Source: CAYHGX01 sp964356355 (GTDB lineage: Bacteria; Patescibacteriota; Gracilibacteria; UBA1369; LOWO2-01-FULL-3). Taken from it: a DNA stretch of 49,393 nucleotides. A model generated the notes under the pieces. It saw nothing but the letters and a program-made list of their open reading frames with translations, had not been told where the DNA came from and did not search any database. Positions 17,585 through 25,698 of the stretch are shown here, one piece after another. Position 1 is the stretch's first letter. Every line of letters begins with the position of its first letter. The position numbers were made by a program, and so were the translations under genes. The stretch is from assembly GCA_964356355.1 (NCBI GenBank), contig CAYHGX010000010.1:1-49393 (forward strand). Reading direction: 5' to 3'.

Positions 17585-17929
17585 CTACCTCGCCGCCTCT
17601 ACAATTGCTTCGAAAGCCTTTGGCTCTCTTGCAGCTAGGTCGGCAAGCATTTTGCGGTTGATCAAGATGCTCTTTTTAGTCATTGCTTCAATCAAACGGC
17701 TGTAGCTGATACCAAGTGGTCTGCAGGCAGCGTTGATTCTGGTGATCCACAGAGAACGGAAAGTTCTCTTCTTGAGTTTGCGTGCCGTATACGCGTGTAC
17801 TCCAGCTTTCATTACGGCGTTTTTCGCCTGTCTGAAGTTGAGGCTTCTTAGTCCTCGGTAACCTTTGGCTGCCTTGACGGTCTCTCGGTGCCTGCGGTGG
17901 GCGGTTACGCCTCTTTTTACTCTAGTCAT
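17585..17929 (-). CDS. rplT: Ribosomal protein L20
   Basis: This 114-residue protein is full length for L20. The basic N-terminus (TRVKRGVTAHRRHRETVKAA) and the conserved RSLWITRINAACR stretch are diagnostic. L20 binds 23S rRNA early in 50S assembly and in many bacteria represses its own operon by binding the leader. It is the last gene of the infC-rpmI-rplT operon in the usual order, closed by the terminator at 17514-17542. Confidence 0.97.
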   Translation of the reverse strand: MTRVKRGVTAHRRHRETVKAAKGYRGLRSLNFRQAKNAVMKAGVHAYTARKLKKRTFRSLWITRINAACRPLGISYSRLIEAMTKKSILINRKMLADLAAREPKAFEAIVEAAR

Positions 17930-17972
17930 ATTGGGAAATTAATAAACAATAGATGATTTTATGGTCAGCTGA

Positions 17973-18209
17973 TTAAGCAGCTACCGGTTGCTCTTTGCGA
18001 GCTTTTTTCAAACGCACCTTTCCAGGCAACAGTCTTCGAATGGCAGTCATCATTGTAGGGTCTACTGGTTTTCCATTTGGGAAAGCAGCTTTTCCGCCTT
18101 TAGACTTATTCACCAATAGGTGGTTTTTGCAAGATTTCTGAACCATTACCGTTCCGCTCTTTCGAACTTTTACGCGTTTTTTGGTTCCGCTGTGTGATTT
18201 TATCTTCAT
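17973..18209 (-). CDS. rpmI: Ribosomal protein L35
   Basis: This is a 78-residue protein with the L35 signature KIKSHSGTKKRVKV at the start and the HLLVNKSK region. It is slightly longer than the usual 64-66 residues because of a C-terminal extension (VRLKKARKEQPVAA). The ATG overlaps the infC stop as ATGA at 18206-18209, so translation is probably coupled to IF3. It is a component of the large subunit. Confidence 0.96.
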   Translation of the reverse strand: MKIKSHSGTKKRVKVRKSGTVMVQKSCKNHLLVNKSKGGKAAFPNGKPVDPTMMTAIRRLLPGKVRLKKARKEQPVAA

Positions 18210-18721
18210 GGTTTAGGGGTTAGGATCATTATTAGGGCATTTGCTTGCCGTTTTGGCGGATCTTCCAGGTTGCCCACGTCCTGTAGATCTTCACTAAATT
18301 TATTTAACTTCGATATTGCTAATTCTTGATATGCGGCCTCTCTTCCTCTGAAAACTAGTGTTACCTTTACCGCATTTCCCGCTTCCAAGAATTTTCTTGT
18401 CTGTCTTACCTTTACTGCGATGTCGTGTTCTCCTGTCTTAAATCCCATTCTTACGCCTTTTACCTCGGTTTTCTTCTGCATCTTACGATGCTTTGTGTCT
18501 ACCTTTTTCTGGTGGTATTGGTATTTACCGTAATCCAGAATTTTGCAGACTGGAGGATTGGTATTTGCCGCTACCTCCGCGAGGTCCATTTCACACTCTG
18601 CGGCCTTCTTTAGGGCCTCTTCAATCGTGACTACGCCTAGCTGTTCAGACTCGGGCTCAGGCCCGATTAGCCGCACGGATGGGGCTTTTATCTGCTGGTT
18701 GATGCGGAGACGTTTAGCTAT
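18206..18721 (-). CDS. infC: Translation initiation factor IF-3, apparent AUA start
   Basis: IF3 keeps the subunits apart and proofreads the start codon and initiator tRNA. The first canonical start (GTG at 18676) would cut off the conserved N-terminal RINQQIKAPSVRLIG, whose codons lie upstream in the same frame. The frame is closed by TAA 4 codons before an ATA at 18719-18721, and no ATG, GTG or TTG lies between. I therefore place the start at this ATA, giving MAKRLRINQQ and 171 residues, the normal length. IF3 genes often use rare starts (AUU in Escherichia), which IF3 itself rejects, giving autoregulation. An alternative is the ATC of RIN. The promoter at 18755-18783 leaves a leader of about 27 bases. 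Confidence 0.9.
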   Translation of the reverse strand: MAKRLRINQQIKAPSVRLIGPEPESEQLGVVTIEEALKKAAECEMDLAEVAANTNPPVCKILDYGKYQYHQKKVDTKHRKMQKKTEVKGVRMGFKTGEHDIAVKVRQTRKFLEAGNAVKVTLVFRGREAAYQELAISKLNKFSEDLQDVGNLEDPPKRQANALIMILTPKP

Positions 18722-18754
18722 ATATTTAGATTAAAGGCTATAATAAGCCATCGG

Positions 18755-18783
18755 ATAATAAGAAAAAGCCTTGAGAATGTCAA
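18755..18783 (-). promoter_or_regulatory. Consensus promoter of infC-rpmI-rplT
   Basis: On the minus strand TTGACA (18778-18783), a 17-base spacer and TATTAT (18755-18760) form a near-consensus sigma-70 promoter about 27 bases before the proposed IF3 start. Confidence 0.78.
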
Positions 18784-18805
18784 GGGAATCGTTGAAAATG
18801 CAACT

Positions 18806-20005
18806 ATGAAAAACGTGATTGTTTTGGGCTCAACTGGCACTCTGGGAGTGGCCGCGTTGAAAGTATTGAAGAAATACGAAAAATGTTTTCGGGTTTTTGG
18901 GCTTGTGGCAGGGATTAATGGTGAGCTGCTTCAGCAGCAAGTTTGTTCGTTCGGGCCCTCTGAGGTTCCACGCGCCCTGCTTTCCTCCCGCGATGGGCAG
19001 AAAAAAATCCTCGAGCTTATTAACTCTCCGGAAGTGGACATTGTGATGAACCTGATTCCGGGCCTTGCCGGCTTGCCGGCCTCCGAAGCCGCGCTCAAAT
19101 CAGGGAAAACTCTACTTTTAGCCAACAAGGAGTCGCTGGTGGCCGCAGGTGAAAACTTGATGAAGATAGCCAACGAAAAAAATGTAGAACCCGCTCCAGG
19201 AGGCCAAAATGAGTACTCAAGTTGCAGCAGAATTATTCCTTTAGATTCTGAGCACAATGCTATTTTTGAAATTTTGCAAAGTCTGCCCGCGCACAGTTTT
19301 TCTGACGCCACCTCAGCACTTGTTTCCAACGAACCAGGTTTACATTCCAGCTTTCCGAAAGTCGGAAATTCCGAAAGTCGGAATGCTAACCACCCACCTA
19401 CGCACAATATGCTTGCCCAAATCGAAGCCATCTACCTTCCCTGCTCAGGTGGGCCTTTCCTCGGTTATTCAAAATCTCAACTCAAAAATGTCACCGTAAA
19501 AGATGTCTTAAACCATCCCGTTTGGAAAATGGGCCCCAAGGTTACGGTGGAATCGGCAACTCTCCTGAACAAAGGCTTTGAAATTATCGAAGCCCACCAT
19601 CTTTTCAACCTCCCCTTAAGCAAAATAAAGGTTTTCATCCACCCCGAGGGGCAAATTCATGGCATCGTAAAATTTAAAAAGACAAAGAACGAAGCCTCCT
19701 CCCCAACGGCACTCGCCTACAGCTCTCGCCCAAGCATGGCGATTCATATCGAAAATGCTCTCCGTCACGCTGCCGGCCTTCCGCAGATTAAGGGCCGAAT
19801 TTATCCACTCTCGTCCGAAGAGTTAAAGGCCATCACTTCTAAAAAGCCCGATCACAAAACCTTCCCGGGTATCAAGCTTGTCCTCGCCGCCTTCGCGGCA
19901 GGGCCCATGACCCCCTTCCTCCGCCACGAAGAAAAAGGCATCGCCCATTTCCTTTCCGGCCGCATCCACTTTACTCAGCTTTTACGTCAGCTATCATTTC
20001 AATGA
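18806..20005 (+). CDS. dxr: 1-deoxy-D-xylulose 5-phosphate reductoisomerase
   Basis: Dxr makes MEP from DXP with NADPH in the non-mevalonate isoprenoid pathway. Visible motifs are GSTGTLG (NADPH loop), LLANKESLVAAG, PLDSEHNAIFE (metal-binding Asp and Glu), CSGGPFLGY, ESATLLNKGFE and HPEGQIHG. Two things are odd. The loop between AIFE and SGGPF is enlarged by about 28 residues and contains a tandem mini-hairpin (19353-19383), and a smaller insert precedes PLDSEH with a TGAGTACTCA palindrome. The C-terminus ends soon after FLSGRIHFTQLL, missing roughly 35 residues of the usual helical domain, and overlaps the convergent gene by 35 bases. All visible catalytic motifs are intact, so I expect a working enzyme. 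Confidence 0.92.
   Translation: MKNVIVLGSTGTLGVAALKVLKKYEKCFRVFGLVAGINGELLQQQVCSFGPSEVPRALLSSRDGQKKILELINSPEVDIVMNLIPGLAGLPASEAALKSGKTLLLANKESLVAAGENLMKIANEKNVEPAPGGQNEYSSCSRIIPLDSEHNAIFEILQSLPAHSFSDATSALVSNEPGLHSSFPKVGNSESRNANHPPTHNMLAQIEAIYLPCSGGPFLGYSKSQLKNVTVKDVLNHPVWKMGPKVTVESATLLNKGFEIIEAHHLFNLPLSKIKVFIHPEGQIHGIVKFKKTKNEASSPTALAYSSRPSMAIHIENALRHAAGLPQIKGRIYPLSSEELKAITSKKPDHKTFPGIKLVLAAFAAGPMTPFLRHEEKGIAHFLSGRIHFTQLLRQLSFQ
19353..19383. repeat. Tandem mini-hairpin inside dxr
   Basis: TTCCGAAAGTCGGAA occurs twice (19353-19367 and 19369-19383), 16 bases apart. Each copy is a TTCCGA/TCGGAA stem with a 3-base loop. It lies in the enlarged loop of Dxr and is translated as part of FPKVGNSESRNAN. 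Confidence 0.85.
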
Positions 20006-21488
20006 TCTTTGCGCGAAGATCCGTGATTCCCGCTCCCCTCATTCCCTTGATCATCGTCTGCGCCATCTTCTCAAGTCCGAGTATCTTTTTCATTATTCTC
20101 TCCAGCTTTTCTTTATCAGGTTCCTCAACCGAGCTCATTTGATCATGAGCCAGGTCTCTCCAGGCATTCAAGTGGGTAAACTGGTTTCGTAGGCCATCAC
20201 TAAGGTCTTCGGCTGTAACGAAAGAGGCTGTTGGCGCAATCTCATGTGTAGTTATGGATAACTGCAAAAGTCCATCCACCACCTCCCCCCAAAACTCCGC
20301 CTCCTCCCCACTCATCTTCTCGTAAATAGCCATTGTTTCTTCTGCCAGCTCAACCGCTTCATTTTCAACGTATTGTAGCAAGTTTTGCACTGCGGAAACT
20401 CGCTCAAAGTAATCCTTTGATGGCTTGAAATAGGCTGGTGACTCGAGCTTTTTAAGGATTTGGTACCAAGTGGTCTTGTGGTCGTCGTGATAGGCACTGC
20501 GCATTGTTTGCATTAGCTGCATCAACATCTCCAATTGAGGCTTGATATTTTTCAATGCCTCTCCGTACTCCAGGGGCATTTGTATGCAGCCATTAAACAC
20601 CTGATCACAGACAATACTTAATTGTGACAAAGCTAATCCCATTGCGCTTCTCAGCTCTCTTAGAGGACGAATGAGACATTTGCTGTAATCCTTGATTTTT
20701 TTTTGTGATCCAATTCCGGCCAGGGTTAACTCCTCGTCTAATTTTCTTATTTGATCCTCCACTTTGCTTAATTGGTCTGCCAATGCCTCCGCGGCCGGGT
20801 CGGAATCTAAAGAGGGAGATAGCCGACTATTAGCTTTAACAGGTTTCTCCAAAAACTCTTTCCATGCATTAATTAAAACCGATGCAATTGTTATAAACTG
20901 ATTCATCACTTTTTCAGCGGCCACCCTCTCCACCTCTTGCAGCTTCCCGCTATTTCTCATTATTGCCTCAGCTACGGCAATACGAAAATCCTCCACCGTA
21001 AAGGGAGTTTTCATGAATACATCAACGCCGTTGTTTGCGGCGAGTCTATCCACGCTCGGATCAGTATATGCACCGGAAGGCCCCGGGTCACGTCTTGCCC
21101 AAATTATAGGTGGATTTTGTTTTTGTAGCTTTTTGTCCTCTCGGTCGTAATTTAGCTGGTTCAGTAAGTAGCGGCCCGCCATTTGGTCGTTTCCTCCCTC
21201 GGTCAATATGAATAAAAGGGATCTTTCCCTTACAGCTTCCGCAATTGTATTTACCGCAGTACTTTCTACTATCTCTACCCCCGGAAAGACACTTCCCATC
21301 ATTAAGTCCGCTCCCGTTTTGAAATCGAAATGACGATAAAGCAGTCCGATTGATGGAGCTTCACCGGCACTAGCTGCCGCCAAGAGAGCCTGGAGGGTCT
21401 TATATGGAGATTGTTCAACTATCTCGGCCACCGTGGGATCGGCCGCCCTTATTGTCTCGTCTGGTTGTGGTGTCGCCGCTTCCGCCAT
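19971..21488 (-). CDS. Unknown protein with a receiver-like N-terminal domain
   Basis: From the ATG at 21488 the protein has about 505 residues. I chose this start because a promoter (21509-21536) lies over the codons further upstream. Residues up to about 180 resemble a response-regulator receiver fold: hydrophobic strands (SLLFILTEGG, PPIIWARRDPG), then NNGVDVFMKTPFTVEDF, where the Lys matches the invariant receiver Lys. The phospho-accepting Asp is not evident, so it may be a pseudo-receiver. The rest is helical without a recognised output domain, so I assign no function. The 3' end overlaps dxr by 35 bases. Confidence 0.7.
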   Translation of the reverse strand: MAEAATPQPDETIRAADPTVAEIVEQSPYKTLQALLAAASAGEAPSIGLLYRHFDFKTGADLMMGSVFPGVEIVESTAVNTIAEAVRERSLLFILTEGGNDQMAGRYLLNQLNYDREDKKLQKQNPPIIWARRDPGPSGAYTDPSVDRLAANNGVDVFMKTPFTVEDFRIAVAEAIMRNSGKLQEVERVAAEKVMNQFITIASVLINAWKEFLEKPVKANSRLSPSLDSDPAAEALADQLSKVEDQIRKLDEELTLAGIGSQKKIKDYSKCLIRPLRELRSAMGLALSQLSIVCDQVFNGCIQMPLEYGEALKNIKPQLEMLMQLMQTMRSAYHDDHKTTWYQILKKLESPAYFKPSKDYFERVSAVQNLLQYVENEAVELAEETMAIYEKMSGEEAEFWGEVVDGLLQLSITTHEIAPTASFVTAEDLSDGLRNQFTHLNAWRDLAHDQMSSVEEPDKEKLERIMKKILGLEKMAQTMIKGMRGAGITDLRAKIIEMIADVKAE

Positions 21489-21508
21489 TTGGTTTAGGTT
21501 AGTGAGAT

Positions 21509-21536
21509 ACTTTACCTGGAAAACTTGCTTTGTCAA
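21509..21536 (-). promoter_or_regulatory. Promoter of the receiver-like gene
   Basis: On the minus strand TTGACA (21531-21536) and TAAAGT (21509-21514) are 16 bases apart. It lies 21 bases before the ATG at 21488 and rules out the more upstream start. Confidence 0.6.
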
Positions 21537-21576
21537 GCGCCTTGCGTCACTTCGTTAAGTATGGCATCTTTTGACC

Positions 21577-22779
21577 ATGAATTACGCTATAATCCTAGCA
21601 GCTGGATCCTCTACCCGCATGCAAGGTTCTCGAGATAAACTCCTCCTTCTAGTGGCCGGGAAACCGGTGATTTACTATTCCATAGCGGCCTTTAACGATC
21701 ACCCGGAAATCGATGGAATTGTGATTGTGGCCAACAAGTCCAATGCTGCTGCCATCAAAGACGTAGTAAAAACCTGGCATTTCAACAAAGTTGTAAAAAT
21801 AACCGCGGGAGGAAAAGAGCGACAAGAATCTGTACAAAATGGTTTCAAATCATTACCGAAAAACGTTGGGAAAAGTGATTTGATTTTAGTCCACAACGCT
21901 GCCAACCCACTCGTTACTCACGATGAGATTTCTGAAACAATGAGGCTCGCCACCGATCATGGAGCTGCAATTTGTGGCCATTTTCCTGTGTCTACGATCA
22001 AAGAAGTTGATGCTCAAAAAATTATAAAAACCCACGACCGCCAGCAGATCTTCGCAGCAGAAACGCCACAGGTGGCTAAGTTTGATCTTTTTAACAAAGC
22101 TTTTGCAAAAGCGAAAAAAGAGGGCTTTCATGCCACCGACGAGGCCATGCTTTTCGAGAATATTGGGCAAAAAGTGGCCTACACTCAGGCCTCTCCTCAC
22201 AATTTCAAGGTAACTACCGACACGGATATTGATCATGTTCGCACTATCCTGGGTGAATTTCCTGGAAATTTTCGTGTAGGTATTGGGCAAGACAGTCATT
22301 ACTTTCTCAAAAACAGCCCTGATCCCACTCCCGGCGAAGAGTCTGCGCCTGCACTCGGCATGACTCTCGGTGGCGTTTTTCTTAAGGACGAGCCCGCCAT
22401 GAAGGCCAACTCCGATGGCGACGTGGCGCTTCATGCCCTTTTTAATGCTATCTCTCAGGCTATTGGCGAAATGTCTCTTGGCTTTTACGCTGATGAGATG
22501 TGCGAAAATGGTGTAACTGACAGCAAGAAGTATCTCGACATCATGCTTAATAAACTCAAAAAAGAAAAACTCACAATTAACAGCGTGGGGCTGATGATCG
22601 AATGTAAAACTCCCCAAATAGACCCCCTCGTCACCAAACTTAAAAAGTCTCTCTCGGCCATTCTGTCCCTTCCCCCTGCCCGAATTGGCATCACGGCCAC
22701 AAGTGGAGAGGAGCTCACGCCATTCGGGCAGGGCCTCGGAGTGCAGTGCTTCGCAATTGTGTCTTTGAAGCAAGTTTAG
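21577..22779 (+). CDS. ispDF: Bifunctional IspD-IspF enzyme
   Basis: This is a 400-residue fusion. Residues 1 to about 225 are IspD (CDP-ME synthase) with LAAGSSTRMQGSRDK at the nucleotide site, VHNAANPLV and TPQVAKFDLF. Residues from about 232 are IspF (MEcPP synthase) with the zinc-site DSH (GIGQDSHYF), SDGDVALHAL and the C-terminal GITATSGEELTPFGQG. The two catalyse steps 3 and 5 of the MEP pathway, and IspE (step 4) is encoded 1.1 kb downstream. The ATG at 21577 is preceded by a possible TTG two codons earlier. The fusion is known from alpha- and epsilonproteobacteria. IspF has a short insert after the first strand (about residues 245-258). Confidence 0.93.
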   Translation: MNYAIILAAGSSTRMQGSRDKLLLLVAGKPVIYYSIAAFNDHPEIDGIVIVANKSNAAAIKDVVKTWHFNKVVKITAGGKERQESVQNGFKSLPKNVGKSDLILVHNAANPLVTHDEISETMRLATDHGAAICGHFPVSTIKEVDAQKIIKTHDRQQIFAAETPQVAKFDLFNKAFAKAKKEGFHATDEAMLFENIGQKVAYTQASPHNFKVTTDTDIDHVRTILGEFPGNFRVGIGQDSHYFLKNSPDPTPGEESAPALGMTLGGVFLKDEPAMKANSDGDVALHALFNAISQAIGEMSLGFYADEMCENGVTDSKKYLDIMLNKLKKEKLTINSVGLMIECKTPQIDPLVTKLKKSLSAILSLPPARIGITATSGEELTPFGQGLGVQCFAIVSLKQV

Positions 22780-22782
22780 GGC

Positions 22783-22811
22783 TTGACTTTTTGCTCTGGA
22801 CGTTGTAGATT
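22783..22811 (+). promoter_or_regulatory. Promoter of the gene at 22834
   Basis: TTGACT (22783-22788), a 17-base spacer and TAGATT (22806-22811). It starts 3 bases after the ispDF stop and leaves a leader of about 15 bases. Confidence 0.6.
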
Positions 22812-22833
22812 GGATTACATTTTAATCTCAATC

Positions 22834-23793
22834 ATGAGTGATTCACCAGATATTAGTGTGGAATTAATGGAGTATGCCTTCGGCGGCAGTTCCATTGATG
22901 CTTTTGATGATTCCGAAAACACTCCGGCCCCACAGCGCATTGAGGAGTTGAGGCCGACTTTTTCCGCTGATATGGATCAGCTGGTCGAGCTAACACTAGA
23001 GGTGCCTGATAACCTTATGCAGGCTCAGTTTTTTTTGGAAAATTTTACTTATTTCGTTGCTGAGCTGGTTACAGGGCGGAATGTTCCCGGAGAGGTAAAG
23101 CACATGCTATACGGAATCGTTTCCTCAAAAATTGACGTGGATCACGAAGATGCCAGAGAATTTTTGGCGCTGATCGATGGTGTGATTTTTGGTAATGTAT
23201 TGGCTTCTTCTACACGGGCCTCACGCGGAACATTGAGCGAAGAAATGGGTGAATTTTTAGCTCGTTATGCTCTTCATTCGGACAGTTTATTCCAAATGGA
23301 GGACCTCACTTCGGAGGTAGTATTAGAGATTGAGCCCGTTTTGCCGCGCCCCGCTTCTGCGGAATCAATTAGAGCGGCACGCGATGCCTACTTTGGTCCT
23401 TCTATGAGTTTTAGCGTCCATGAAGTTGATGATGACGGGATGGCAAGGGCAGTGAGTCCTGCAGTAAAAGTTTATGGAGAAACGCGCGCGGCGCTAATTG
23501 AGGCCTTAAGTTCAATTCCTGAGATGGAGGTTGAGCCATATGTTGAGCCAGTGCCAAAAGTTCCGGCCAACTTGGCCTCAATGTTTGTTGATTTAGTGGG
23601 ACATCTTCCAGAACCAACAGACAGAGTAGCTTTGAGGATTTGGGAAAAAATTCAGAATATGGAAGGCGGTATTATCTCTATGGAAATGAGAAACAGAGAA
23701 GTCCAAGAACTTGCCTCATCCGGTAGAGTAGGAAGAGTGGCCACGGAAGTTTTTGAGGACGATCTGCCTACCAATATCGAACCTGCTCCTTAA
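22834..23793 (+). CDS. Acidic protein of unknown function
   Basis: This 319-residue protein starts at the ATG at 22834, downstream of a promoter. The longer upstream frame would overlap that promoter. It is strongly acidic (Asp/Glu-rich throughout), with no signal peptide or membrane helix. It has a helical central part (QLVELTLEVPDNLMQAQFFL) and two Pro/Val-rich segments near 190 and 235. I recognise no domain. It sits between ispDF and ispE on the same strand but has its own promoter, so co-function with the MEP pathway is not implied. Confidence 0.68.
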   Translation: MSDSPDISVELMEYAFGGSSIDAFDDSENTPAPQRIEELRPTFSADMDQLVELTLEVPDNLMQAQFFLENFTYFVAELVTGRNVPGEVKHMLYGIVSSKIDVDHEDAREFLALIDGVIFGNVLASSTRASRGTLSEEMGEFLARYALHSDSLFQMEDLTSEVVLEIEPVLPRPASAESIRAARDAYFGPSMSFSVHEVDDDGMARAVSPAVKVYGETRAALIEALSSIPEMEVEPYVEPVPKVPANLASMFVDLVGHLPEPTDRVALRIWEKIQNMEGGIISMEMRNREVQELASSGRVGRVATEVFEDDLPTNIEPAP

Positions 23794-23804
23794 GTAAAAA
23801 AAAC

Positions 23805-23822
23805 TTTTTTGCACGGGGCAAA
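23805..23822. repeat. Degenerate copy of the TTGCC-type palindrome
   Basis: TTTTTTGCACGGGGCAAA resembles the perfect unit TTTTTGCCACGTGGCAAAAA of 49166-49185 with several changes. It lies 11 bases after the stop of the acidic protein. It could instead act as part of a weak terminator. Confidence 0.35.
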
Positions 23823-23918
23823 GGGTGAGCCTTTTTGGGTGTTCAACTACTTCTTGAAAAGCACCACCAGTCCCGCCATAATCCCAGACAAGTCAACAAT
23901 TTTCACTAAAACCACAAA

Positions 23919-24725
23919 ATGCTCACTTTGAGTAGTCCAGCCAAGGTAAACCTCTGCTTAGACATTCTCGGAAAATCCTCCGAGGGCTATCACGAACTCT
24001 CCACGGTGCTGTGTGTAGCCGAAAACTACGAGGACCGCATCACCGTCGAAGCCACAAAGCGAGAAGGATCTTTGTCAATAATCCCAGACCCCAAAAACCT
24101 CACCCTCCAGCGTGTAGACAAAAGTGGCGAAAACTTCCTGAATCGGGCAGTTTTGATTATGAAAGAGGAATTGACCAAGCAGCATGAGCCTGAAAAATTT
24201 GCCCAAATTATCGTTTACAAAACCCTCCCATTTTCTTCCGGAATAGGTGCTCTTTCTTCCAACGCGGCGACAATTATGATGGGGCTAAATCAACTTTGGG
24301 ATTTGAAAATTTCTAAAGAAAAATTGAAAACTCTTGGCGCCCAGCTCGGCATGGACGTGCCTTTTTTCTTTGAGGGGGGGATCTGCCACTGCACCCATTT
24401 TGGCGAAATAGTGGAGCCAATTAAAACGGATCTTAAGTTTGAAATTGAAATTGATTTGCGCTCGTCCGATGAACCAGAAAAGACCAAGAAAAGTTTCGAA
24501 AAACTCAACCTCGCGCTCTGCGGCAGGGGTGTAGATCAAACGGCAGCGCTGGTAGAAGCTCTAAAAGCGAACGACAAAAAGGCCGGGCTAGAGCTTATCC
24601 ACAATGACTTTGAGCAGCTCTATCCGGGCTTTGGCGCATTCGGTTTTGACGATTCTAGCTCAACCCCGCGCCGTCATCTCTCCGGCGCGGGCCCCTCACT
24701 TTTTACTATCAAAAGCCTTGTCTAA
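23919..24725 (+). CDS. ispE: 4-diphosphocytidyl-2-C-methyl-D-erythritol kinase
   Basis: IspE phosphorylates CDP-ME in the MEP pathway. It is a GHMP kinase of 268 residues. It shows SSPAKVNLCLDILGK with the catalytic Lys, GYHELSTVL, the glycine/serine ATP loop PFSSGIGALSSNAAT (usually GLGGGSSDAA, so slightly degenerate) and DVPFFFEGG. The C-terminal LSGAGPSLFTI is the third GHMP motif. The protein stops soon after it, about 20 residues shorter than most, and the end overlaps the convergent small gene by 30 bases. It completes the set dxr, ispD, ispF and ispE in the window. Confidence 0.92.
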   Translation: MLTLSSPAKVNLCLDILGKSSEGYHELSTVLCVAENYEDRITVEATKREGSLSIIPDPKNLTLQRVDKSGENFLNRAVLIMKEELTKQHEPEKFAQIIVYKTLPFSSGIGALSSNAATIMMGLNQLWDLKISKEKLKTLGAQLGMDVPFFFEGGICHCTHFGEIVEPIKTDLKFEIEIDLRSSDEPEKTKKSFEKLNLALCGRGVDQTAALVEALKANDKKAGLELIHNDFEQLYPGFGAFGFDDSSSTPRRHLSGAGPSLFTIKSLV

Positions 24726-25040
24726 AATGGCCGTAGTTTGCTTCCATACGTCCGCCAACAGGGCTGTTATTTCTCGCCGACTTAAGTTGGCCGTTTCGAT
24801 TTGTTTTCTCAATTCTAAATAGCGTGGCTTCAATGCTCCTCTTATGGCTGCTTTTATTGGGCTACTGCCTTCCATTAAACTGCTGATTTTCTCCATTATT
24901 TTACCAGCTATGACATCTACTCTGGCTCTGGCATCCGGATCCAAAGCTAAATATTCTTCGCTGTGGCGAGCGTCAACCATGGCTTGTGCCTGGTGTAAAT
25001 TAAAAGTACTCCTATCAAGTGTTTCCGGTATTCTTGTCAT
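24696..25040 (-). CDS. Small helical protein of unknown function
   Basis: This 114-residue protein is almost entirely predicted helical, with mixed charge (RSTFNLHQAQAMVDARHSEE near the start, LSRREITALLADVWKQ near the end). There is no signal peptide and no recognised domain. It starts 12 bases after the recR stop, so it is probably co-transcribed with pdxT-recR. Its stop lies inside the 3' end of ispE on the other strand. The composition looks like a real protein, but no motif fixes its role. Confidence 0.62.
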   Translation of the reverse strand: MTRIPETLDRSTFNLHQAQAMVDARHSEEYLALDPDARARVDVIAGKIMEKISSLMEGSSPIKAAIRGALKPRYLELRKQIETANLSRREITALLADVWKQTTAILDKAFDSKK

Positions 25041-25052
25041 TCTAAGGTAAAT

Positions 25053-25658
25053 TTAAAATTCTGTCCTACCCAAAATCGCTTTACTCAAGGTCACCATGTC
25101 GGCATATTCCAGGTCGCCGCCTACGGGCAGGCCGCGGGCGATACGGGTGATTTTCAGGTCGCTATCTTTAAGGTGTTTTTGAATATACAGCGCCGTCACC
25201 TCGCCCTCCAGGCTCGGATTTGTGGCCAAAATTATTTCTTTAATGCCCTCTTTGCGGCGCACACGGTCAAATAAATTTTCCATTTTCAACTGGTCCGGAC
25301 CAATGCCATCTACCGGGGAAAGTGCCCCATGAAGCACATGATAAACGCCTTTGTAGTCAGATGTTTTTTCCAACGCAACTACATCCAGCACCTCTTCCAC
25401 AACGCAGATAATGCTCTGATCGCGCTCAGTATTTGAGCACAACATGCAGGGATTTATCTCGGCAATATTCCAGCAGTCTTCACAGAAAACGATATCTTTT
25501 TTTAGGTTCAAAACGGCGTCGCCCAATTGGCGAATTTTACTTTCGGGCGAGTGGAGCAGATGAATAGCCAAGCGTTGGGCGGACTTGGGCCCGATGCTCG
25601 GGAGCTTGGAGAACTCTTCGATAAGGTTGCGGATGGATCTGGGTAGGAAGTTGGACAT
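25053..25658 (-). CDS. recR: Recombination mediator protein RecR
   Basis: This 201-residue protein has full family length. The N-terminal helix-hairpin-helix (LPSIGPKSAQRLAIHLL) is followed by a four-Cys zinc finger (CEDCWNIAEINPCMLC), a Toprim domain (SIICVVEEVLDV, then ILATNPSLEGEVTALYI) and the GLPVGGDLEYAD Walker-B-like end. RecR forms a ring around DNA and with RecF/RecO loads RecA on gapped DNA. It lies downstream of pdxT in an operon-like run. Confidence 0.96.
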   Translation of the reverse strand: MSNFLPRSIRNLIEEFSKLPSIGPKSAQRLAIHLLHSPESKIRQLGDAVLNLKKDIVFCEDCWNIAEINPCMLCSNTERDQSIICVVEEVLDVVALEKTSDYKGVYHVLHGALSPVDGIGPDQLKMENLFDRVRRKEGIKEIILATNPSLEGEVTALYIQKHLKDSDLKITRIARGLPVGGDLEYADMVTLSKAILGRTEF

Positions 25659-25698
25659 GTGTGGTTTTACTTGCGGTAACTTTGTTTCGGCCAGAATT

